Part shown: one piece after another, positions 5,295-10,881 of the stretch
Layout: each line of letters opens with the position of its first letter
Position numbering within the stretch: position 1 is the stretch's first letter
Assembly: GCA_030601015.1 (NCBI GenBank)
Contig: JAUVUO010000027.1
Coordinates: 1 to 10,881, forward strand
DNA from: Candidatus Omnitrophota bacterium
GTDB lineage: Bacteria > Omnitrophota > Gorgyraeia > Duberdicusellales > 4484-171
DNA: 10,881 bases
Direction: 5' to 3'
Notes under the pieces: generated by a model
The model's database searches: none
What the model was told of the DNA's origin: nothing
Seen by the model: only the letters and a program-made list of their open reading frames with translations
Translations under genes and position numbers: made by a program

Positions 5295-7172
5295 TTATTC
5301 CTTCCCGCTTAACCAACGAGCCATACGATTACTGTAGCCTTCTACAGCTTGATTATCAACTTTTACGGTTTTTAATTTATTATCTTTCTTTCTCAAAATA
5401 TCTTGCTCTAAACTCACATAGGGTTTAATCTCGGACTGTTGAGTCCCGGATTGCTCTTGTTTAGGAGCTAAATCTATTTGAGCATCGCAAACCCTGCTTA
5501 CCTCTTCAAACGTAGTTATTCCTTGCAAAACCTTTTCTCTACCATCTTCCCAAAGAAGCCTCATTTCTTTCTCTTGCGCTTTCTTTTTAATGGCTACAAT
5601 AGAAGTTCCTTGATTAATCATCTCTTTCATCTCATCGTCGACAACCATAAGCTCAAACAAGCCTGTCCTGCCTTTATATCCCGTACCTTTACATTCCGAA
5701 CAACCTTTTCCTCTATATACAACCAAATTCTTATCCTCTTCCAAACCCCATTTTTTAAGAGTAGCCTTTGTCGGCTGATAAGTTTCTTTACATTTGGAAC
5801 AAATAGTTCTTACTAATCTCTGAGCAACCACGCCGACAATAGAAGCTGCAACTAAAAAACTATCTACTCCCATATCTAAAAGACGGGCAATAGATGAAGG
5901 TGCATCATTTGTATGCAAAGTTGAAAAGACTAAATGCCCTGTCAAAGCCGCTTCTATAGCCATTTTTGCGGTCTCTAAATCTCTAATTTCTCCCACCATT
6001 ATAACGTCGGGATCCTGCCGTAAAATTGCCCTTAATCCATTAGAAAAAGTGATACCTGCTTTGGGATTTATTTGTACTTGTCTAATCAATCCCAGCCGAT
6101 ACTCAACCGGATCTTCTAATGTAATAATATTTTTATCAGGCATATTTATTCTCATAAGAGCTGAATACAAAGTTGTAGTCTTGCCTGAGCCAGTAGGCCC
6201 TGTTGAAAGAATTATCCCATAGGGCCTGGCAAGTAATTTTTCATACTTTTCTAAATCTTTGGATGTGGTAAAACCCAAACGTTCAAGGCCAATATTAACC
6301 GTGGATGACTCCAACAACCTTATAACAACATTCTCTCCATATATGGTAGGTAAAGTAGAAACCCGGCAATCGATAACCCGATCATCTATGATCTGCTGAA
6401 AATGCCCGTCTTGAGGCATTCTTGACTCGGCAATATCCATATTTGCCAAAACTTTTACTCTAGAAATTATGGCTGATTCCCATTCTTTTGGCGGAGAGGG
6501 TATTTCATATAATACACCGTCTATCCTAAATCTTATTCTGGTTATATTTTCTTCAGGTTCAATATGAATATCAGAGGCTCTATCTTTGATTGATTGAGCA
6601 ATAATTAAATCTAAAATTTTTATTATTGAAGTAACTCCACCTAATGCCTCAGAGTCCCCGAAAGAAGCACCTTGCTCAGTCATAACCGATTCTTCACCGA
6701 TTTCACCATATCCGCCAAATATATCCTGTTTTCCCGTTTCTGTCTTAGTATAAATTAAATTTAAAGCATTCTCAATCTCTTCAGGTGATGATAGATAAAT
6801 TTCGATTGGATAATTTATAAGCAATTGTATCTGGTCTATCTCAAAAACATCTATAGGATCTTCCATTGCTATATGAAATATTCCATTCTTAATAAAAATG
6901 GGCACAGACCTGGTGGTACTTGCTAAATCTTGAGGGTAAACTCTTAAAACTTCTTCGGACGGAATAACCATATCATCCAGCTTTCTATATTCAACATTTA
7001 TTTTTTTAGCAATAGCTTGATAAAGCTGTTCTTTCCCGATTAAATTCCTATCTACAATTAATTTTGTTAATTTTGTCCCCGACGCGGCTGAGTCTTCAAT
7101 AATTTTTTTTAATTCATCCAAGGGAATCAAATCCGATTGCATTAGAATATCTTTTATTTCCTGTTCATTCAT
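5295..7172 (-). CDS. Type IV pilus assembly ATPase (MshE/PilB/GspE family)
   Basis: This 625-residue hexameric cytoplasmic motor powers pilus extension. An MshEN N-terminal domain (about 1 to 140) is followed by a GspE core with Walker A GPTGSGKT (325 to 332), Asp box TLEDPVEY (351 to 358), Walker B DPDVIMVGEIRD with E395, and His box FSTLHTND (416 to 423). A zinc tetracysteine (C458, C461, C491, C494) marks extension-type ATPases rather than PilT. An in-frame TTG 15 bases upstream (7187) would overlap the ribosome site; ATG at 7172 has GGGAG six bases before it and is chosen. About 60 charged residues after the usual end (from about 566) form an extra C-terminal tail ending RMARWLSGKE. The c-di-GMP motif in MshEN is degenerate (KLTKLIVDRNL). 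Confidence 0.96.
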   Translation of the reverse strand: MNEQEIKDILMQSDLIPLDELKKIIEDSAASGTKLTKLIVDRNLIGKEQLYQAIAKKINVEYRKLDDMVIPSEEVLRVYPQDLASTTRSVPIFIKNGIFHIAMEDPIDVFEIDQIQLLINYPIEIYLSSPEEIENALNLIYTKTETGKQDIFGGYGEIGEESVMTEQGASFGDSEALGGVTSIIKILDLIIAQSIKDRASDIHIEPEENITRIRFRIDGVLYEIPSPPKEWESAIISRVKVLANMDIAESRMPQDGHFQQIIDDRVIDCRVSTLPTIYGENVVIRLLESSTVNIGLERLGFTTSKDLEKYEKLLARPYGIILSTGPTGSGKTTTLYSALMRINMPDKNIITLEDPVEYRLGLIRQVQINPKAGITFSNGLRAILRQDPDVIMVGEIRDLETAKMAIEAALTGHLVFSTLHTNDAPSSIARLLDMGVDSFLVAASIVGVVAQRLVRTICSKCKETYQPTKATLKKWGLEEDKNLVVYRGKGCSECKGTGYKGRTGLFELMVVDDEMKEMINQGTSIVAIKKKAQEKEMRLLWEDGREKVLQGITTFEEVSRVCDAQIDLAPKQEQSGTQQSEIKPYVSLEQDILRKKDNKLKTVKVDNQAVEGYSNRMARWLSGKE

Positions 7173-7178
7173 TACTTT

Positions 7179-7183
7179 CTCCC
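7179..7183 (-). promoter_or_regulatory. Ribosome binding site deciding the assembly ATPase start
   Basis: GGGAG, within the longer GAGGGAGA, ends six bases before the ATG at 7172. A longer reading from the TTG at 7187 would place this site inside the coding region and has no site of its own, so the ATG start is favoured. Confidence 0.8.
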
Positions 7184-7245
7184 TCAATCCAAAATCTAAA
7201 TACTTAAAATTAATTTCTCGCTAATTATCATAAACCTTTTCAAAT

Positions 7246-7905
7246 TTATCTAATTTTTCCATATTTCTCCATAAAACCTATCCATTTTTCTACTTTAATT
7301 TTTTCTTCTTTATTCAAAACAAATCTTAAATATTTTCGATAATAGATCCGCGCCTTTTTAGTATTATCTAAATATTTTTCATATAAAATGCCTAAATTAT
7401 AATACGCGCCTGTATCTTTATAATTCAAGGATGCTGCTTCTTCAAAATGTTTAGCCGCATTGAAATAATCAAGTTTACGCAAAAATATAACGCCTAGATT
7501 ATAATGTATATCACTGTTATTTTCAAATTTTGATAATCCCCAGGTGTACAACTTTAACGCGGTATCCCACTCTTTATTTAAATAAGCCTTTTTAGCTTTT
7601 TTAAAAATTGTTTTATAATCTCTGCCGTCTGTATACTTTTCGTTAACTGAATGACAAGATACCTCCTGTTCGTCTTTAGGCTTACTTTGTTTTTTATTGG
7701 TATCTTCTTTTATTAAGTACTGAGCCTTTTTAAAAAATTCATTTGCCTTTTCATATTCTCCCCGTTCCATAAATTCTTTGCCTTCTAAAAAATAATCTTC
7801 AGCTGTTTTAACTATATCGTCGGAAAAAGAATTGCTTATCCCATATTTTAATACCCCAAAAATAAAAAAACCCACTAATATAAATTTAAGAATTACTTTC
7901 CTCAT
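7246..7905 (-). CDS. Exported or anchored TPR protein (MshN-position)
   Basis: A 219-residue protein with an N-terminal hydrophobic segment (about 6 to 24, Arg/Lys before it) that is a signal peptide or membrane anchor, followed by tetratricopeptide repeats facing the periplasm. Repeats are visible at about 34 to 66 (AEDYFLEGKEFMERGEYEKANEF region), 99 to 130, 132 to 163 and 167 to 198, separated by a polar linker (67 to 97). TPR proteins act as scaffolds. In type IV pilus systems PilF/PilW aid secretin assembly, and MshN is the TPR protein of MSHA loci. Its place just before the assembly ATPase matches mshN, but the sequence is too divergent to assign by eye. No lipobox is seen, so it is not a PilF-like lipoprotein. 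Its ATG overlaps the stop of the coiled-coil gene by four bases (ATGA). Confidence 0.85.
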   Translation of the reverse strand: MRKVILKFILVGFFIFGVLKYGISNSFSDDIVKTAEDYFLEGKEFMERGEYEKANEFFKKAQYLIKEDTNKKQSKPKDEQEVSCHSVNEKYTDGRDYKTIFKKAKKAYLNKEWDTALKLYTWGLSKFENNSDIHYNLGVIFLRKLDYFNAAKHFEEAASLNYKDTGAYYNLGILYEKYLDNTKKARIYYRKYLRFVLNKEEKIKVEKWIGFMEKYGKIR

Positions 7906-9212
7906 CTTAGAATTTCACTACCTGCAAGGTCCGCGGACATAATTTCGACAGTCACTTCTTTATTTTCTAATAATTCACTATGCTTCCCAATTCTATGACT
8001 ATCCGTCATATCCTTTTTAGACTCTGAATTTAATATGGCCGAGGTTTTTTCAAAATTTTCTTTGATTTGATTAGTAAATTGTTTTATCTTTTCCGCAAAC
8101 GCGGCATTTTCTAATTTACCCATCACAACATCCCTTCTCAACAAAACTATTTCTCTTAATTGGGAATTTATCTTATTTTTTTCTTCTAATATCAGCCTTT
8201 CTTTATCTTCAGAATTTTCCTGCAATTCTATTATTTTATCCGCGCGCCTAACAATTAAACTTTCCATTTCCACAATATTTTTGTCTGTTAATTTCTTTTC
8301 TTCCTTTAATTTTTCATACATCTTATTCAACACAGAAATATCATTTTCTAATAATTTAATTTTTTCTTCTTTTACCAAAATTAACTTATCCTTATCCTCT
8401 CGGGTTTTCTTGAGCCATTCATTTTTTTTCACGAAACTTTTATTTTGTTCCTCTAAAGATTTAAATTTATCGGCAAAAGAATCTCTTTCTTCCTTTAATT
8501 TACCGGCTGTACCGGTTAATTCCGTAACCTTTACTTTATATTTTATTTTTTCTTTATTGAACTCATTGATTAATCTATTATTCTTTTTTATATTTTCTTT
8601 AATACTCTTTATATATAACAAATGTTTACCCTTCTCTTCATTCATCTCATTTATTAAATCAACCATCTTTTGATTGTCAATGTTATATTCTTCTAACTTT
8701 ATATTAATACTTTCTATTTTTTTTTCTCTAAGTATTAATTTTTTTTTATATACCTCCTCATCTGAAATGAAATTAAAAATTTCTCCCTTCATCTGATCTA
8801 TTTTATTGTCTACTTTTTTTAAAATTTTTCTTTTTTTCCTATGTATATCTCCAGTATTAACTTCATTAACTATAGAAAAAACATCTTTTATCCCTTTTTT
8901 TAAATCTTCCAACATGTCGCTTTTTTTATCAATAATCTTTTCTTTATTTACACCCAATTTTGAATAATTTTGATTTAATATTAGGTTTTCTGCTTTCCTT
9001 TTTTTTATCTCTTTTTTTAAATTATTTATTTCTTCTTCTTTGATTGTTATTTTTTCTTTCAAGCTTTCAGCTATATTAGTCGCGGACAATAAAAAATTTT
9101 TCATGTTCATATATTCAGTATTGCGATAATCGGTATTGGATATAGATATTTTTATCTGTAAAAAAACTAATAACAAAATCAACAATAAACAAATAACCCT
9201 AAGCGTTTTCAT
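7902..9212 (-). CDS. Membrane-anchored long coiled-coil protein, function unknown
   Basis: I do not recognise this 436-residue protein as a known family. One hydrophobic segment (about 6 to 24, preceded by Lys and Arg) should place the rest in the periplasm. Residues of about 47 to 393 are almost entirely charged heptad-like sequence rich in Lys, Glu, Ile, Leu and Asn, with few prolines, typical of a long coiled coil. A polar tail (394 to 436) ends the protein. An extended coil of that length would measure roughly 50 nm, longer than the usual periplasm is wide, so breaks or folding back are likely. It lies between secretin and TPR genes, overlapping both by four bases (ATGA), so its product is probably made in step with theirs. 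I infer a structural or alignment role in the pilus envelope complex. A clear AGAGG site precedes the ATG. Confidence 0.82.
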   Translation of the reverse strand: MKTLRVICLLLILLLVFLQIKISISNTDYRNTEYMNMKNFLLSATNIAESLKEKITIKEEEINNLKKEIKKRKAENLILNQNYSKLGVNKEKIIDKKSDMLEDLKKGIKDVFSIVNEVNTGDIHRKKRKILKKVDNKIDQMKGEIFNFISDEEVYKKKLILREKKIESINIKLEEYNIDNQKMVDLINEMNEEKGKHLLYIKSIKENIKKNNRLINEFNKEKIKYKVKVTELTGTAGKLKEERDSFADKFKSLEEQNKSFVKKNEWLKKTREDKDKLILVKEEKIKLLENDISVLNKMYEKLKEEKKLTDKNIVEMESLIVRRADKIIELQENSEDKERLILEEKNKINSQLREIVLLRRDVVMGKLENAAFAEKIKQFTNQIKENFEKTSAILNSESKKDMTDSHRIGKHSELLENKEVTVEIMSADLAGSEILR

Positions 9213-10633
9213 TTAAAAACCTCTCTTATCTCTAATTTAAAAGGACGCTCCGGCCTGACAATTAATTCGCTTTCTGATGGTATAAACGTTTCTGATTCTG
9301 TCTTAACAACACGAGCTGTGACAAAAATCAATAATTCAGTTTGAGAATCAGGACCGATATTCTTATGCGTAAATAGTTTCCCCAATACCGGAACATTACC
9401 TAAAAAAGGCACCTTCGTTACAATTTTCATTTTTTTGTTTTCTATCAATCCTCCGATTACTATAGTTTGTCCGTCTTTTACTCTTACCTCTGTATTAGCA
9501 GATCTTTCTGACATAATAGGATAATTAAAACCTCCTATCAAAACATTTTCATTAAATGTAGAAGACTTAGGTTTTAACTTTAACCTAATATAATATGCCT
9601 CTTCTCCCTTACTATTTACATTTTTGCTTACTTGAGGAAGAACGGTAAGAGTCACCCCTTCGATTTTCTCTTCAAAGGATGTAATTTCATATGTGCCGGT
9701 ATCGGAATTGCGCTCAAAAATAGGTATTGGCCTTGCCTTACCTATATAAACCACAGCCTCCTCATTATCCATTGTAACAACATAAGGTGAAGAAATAAGT
9801 TTGGAATCCGAATCTGTAGAAATAAGGCCTAACACAGTTTGAAGCTGAGTAAAATCCAAAGTCCCAAAAACAAAATTACTGCCGACGACACTTGGAAAGC
9901 CATAAGGGCTAACATAACTCTCGTCGTCTGATCTCATTGGCGAAACAATTTTTTTTATCCAGGATTCCTGGCCTTCAGGATCAAAAGGGAAAGTTGTTTT
10001 ACGGGATGCCCCGTTAGCCGTTGCCTCTATAGTCCATTTAATACCTAATTTCCCTGTTTTTCCTAAAACTGTTTCAATAAACTTTGCCTCAATTAAAACT
10101 TGAGGAGTAACCTCATCTAAATTTGGCAGCATTTTTTGGATTTCATTTATCCTCTGGGGTGTATCGGTAACAATTAAAGAATTCGAACGCAAGTCCGCGT
10201 CTATTGTTCCTCCTGAGGATAACATCTTTGCTATGTTATTTTCTAATATAGAGGCGTCAGCGTTATTGAGCCTAAAAACTTTAGTATCTCTTTTTTCTCT
10301 TTCTGTCTCTTCGGGAGTTGTTACATTGATTATTTCACCGTCAACGAAATAAACAAACCCATTTATTTTTATTATCGAATCCAAAGCTTCTTCCATTGTG
10401 ACATCTTGAAGCCAAACCGTAATATCTCCTTTAACTGATTCCGAAAAAATTATATTTAAATTGTATTGTCTCGCGAGCTGTCTTAAAGCATCTTTAATGT
10501 CGACTCTTTTAAATTCAAGATATTCTATTCTTTGAGATAATTTTTCGTTCTGATTAGATTTCCCATAAGATAAAATGCAATTATTTAATCCAAAAATCAC
10601 CACTAACCCCATACATATACATAACTTTTTCAT
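9209..10633 (-). CDS. Outer-membrane secretin (MshL/PilQ/GspD family)
   Basis: This 474-residue subunit forms the gated outer-membrane ring through which the pilus passes. Residues 1 to about 24 are a signal peptide. A STN/N0-type domain (about 42 to 105, with IKDALRQLARQYNLNIIFSES) is followed by a NolW/N1 domain (about 117 to 178, with VFRLNNADAS and LRSNSLIVTDTPQRI). The secretin barrel domain (about 180 to 450) includes the classical VPFLGNVPVLGKLF motif and the final TELLIFVTARVV strand. One N1-type domain and no AMIN domain make it shorter than PilQ or GspD and closer to MshL. No lipobox is present, so a separate pilotin or the ExeA/TPR partners may be needed. The gene follows a 128-base gap after the partial gene and overlaps the coiled-coil start by four bases. 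Confidence 0.95.
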   Translation of the reverse strand: MKKLCICMGLVVIFGLNNCILSYGKSNQNEKLSQRIEYLEFKRVDIKDALRQLARQYNLNIIFSESVKGDITVWLQDVTMEEALDSIIKINGFVYFVDGEIINVTTPEETEREKRDTKVFRLNNADASILENNIAKMLSSGGTIDADLRSNSLIVTDTPQRINEIQKMLPNLDEVTPQVLIEAKFIETVLGKTGKLGIKWTIEATANGASRKTTFPFDPEGQESWIKKIVSPMRSDDESYVSPYGFPSVVGSNFVFGTLDFTQLQTVLGLISTDSDSKLISSPYVVTMDNEEAVVYIGKARPIPIFERNSDTGTYEITSFEEKIEGVTLTVLPQVSKNVNSKGEEAYYIRLKLKPKSSTFNENVLIGGFNYPIMSERSANTEVRVKDGQTIVIGGLIENKKMKIVTKVPFLGNVPVLGKLFTHKNIGPDSQTELLIFVTARVVKTESETFIPSESELIVRPERPFKLEIREVFK

Positions 10634-10761
10634 ACTTTTATTATAACTAAAAAATTAAAATTTAAAATATTAATTTCAGGCTATCATTCTGTTTTTAAAA
10701 AACTTATTCCCGATAATACTTAATTTTGTATATCAACCTTTAAAATTTACTACCTGAAATA
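10634..10761 (-). other. 128-base AT-rich gap before the secretin gene
   Basis: The gap is noncoding. It contains an 8-bp inverted repeat, ATTTCAGG (10673 to 10680 on the plus strand) and CCTGAAAT (10753 to 10760), with arms 72 bases apart. I see no T-tailed hairpin terminator and no well-spaced promoter. TATAAT-like strings occur, but without a matching -35 box. Read-through from the upstream gene is therefore the simplest view. Confidence 0.4.
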
Positions 10762-10881
10762 TTAATCCTGAGTTAAAATTTTATAAAATTTCTCCCCGCC
10801 CTTTTCAATCAATACCCTGCCCTTTTCTATAGCTAATATACTATACCCTCCAATAACATCGTCTACGGTAACGATTTCTCC
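10762..10881 (-). CDS. C-terminus of MshK/PilP/GspC-like pilus protein (partial)
   Basis: The window edge cuts this gene, and 39 C-terminal residues remain before TAA. The pattern VTVDDVIGGYSILAIEKGRV followed by LIEKGGEKFYKIL fits the short beta domain at the end of MshK, PilP, GspC and GspB-like proteins (a V-x-G-Y-x-V-x-x-I-x-x-x-x-V-x-L-x-x-G-x-x type repeat), which contact the secretin from the inner-membrane side. Its place directly upstream of the secretin is where mshK and pilP lie in their operons. Its N-terminus and start are outside the window, so the exact family cannot be settled. Confidence 0.75.
   Translation of the reverse strand, partial: GEIVTVDDVIGGYSILAIEKGRVLIEKGGEKFYKILTQD

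Noticed and set aside
5478..5816. 112-codon plus-strand reading frame
   Set aside because: It lies opposite the zinc-binding part of the assembly ATPase and shows no family features.
7173..7187. TTG start for the assembly ATPase, five residues longer
   Set aside because: The TTG lies directly upstream of the GAGGGAGA ribosome site, which would then be coding. The ATG at 7172 is six bases after GGGAG and is preferred.
8281..8673. 130-codon plus-strand reading frame
   Set aside because: It is the complement of the Lys/Glu-rich coiled-coil gene, giving an artificial Phe/Ser/Leu-rich protein.
3150..10633. Type II secretion system instead of a type IV pilus
   Set aside because: The ATPase, platform and secretin are shared with type II secretion. 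The MshM-like ATPase, the TPR gene, the short secretin and a neighbouring pilin with a type IV leader fit an MSHA-type pilus better. The choice is not absolute.
1..10881. CRISPR arrays, insertion sequences, tRNA or rRNA genes
   Set aside because: No regularly spaced direct repeats, transposase genes, terminal inverted repeats or conserved RNA sequences were seen.

Overview
The window looks like part of a chromosome from a low-GC (about one third G+C by eye), Gram-negative, two-membrane bacterium. An outer-membrane secretin shows the second membrane. Lineage cannot be fixed from the sequence. The gene style fits uncultured groups such as Omnitrophota or relatives, but that is a guess. Every supported gene is on the minus strand, so transcription runs from high to low coordinates. 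Genes are densely packed and no gap reaches 300 bases.

The main block (10881 to 2304) is a type IV pilus assembly operon resembling the MSHA (mannose-sensitive haemagglutinin) family. In transcription order it holds the C-terminus of a small MshK/PilP/GspC-like protein (cut by the window edge), an MshL/PilQ/GspD secretin, a long membrane-anchored coiled-coil protein, an exported TPR protein in the MshN position, the MshE/GspE/PilB assembly ATPase, an MshM/ExeA AAA+ ATPase, the MshG/PilC/GspF platform protein and a sensor histidine kinase. Two junctions are ATGA overlaps and several gaps are 18 to 29 bases, which indicates translational coupling. No promoter for this block is visible; it probably lies upstream of the window.

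The second block (2303 to 557) is regulatory. It has a response regulator with a receiver domain and no recognisable output domain, then an unusual fusion of an MshEN-type domain to a PilZ domain with intact c-di-GMP-binding motifs. With the histidine kinase, this suggests that phosphorelay and c-di-GMP inputs converge on the pilus.

The third block (556 to 42) is a stand-alone major-pilin-like gene with its own strong sigma-70-type promoter, a 5' leader hairpin, a G-rich ribosome binding site, tandem stop codons and a strong intrinsic terminator. Its reading frame is intact from start to stop except for one in-frame TGA at codon 44, two codons after a cysteine. This is the most notable feature of the window. 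It may be a selenocysteine codon (Cys-Gln-Sec), a recent nonsense mutation, an assembly error, or a truncated pilin. TGA is used as an ordinary stop by six other genes here, so a genome-wide code change is unlikely. I see no convincing bacterial SECIS hairpin, so the selenocysteine reading remains a hypothesis.
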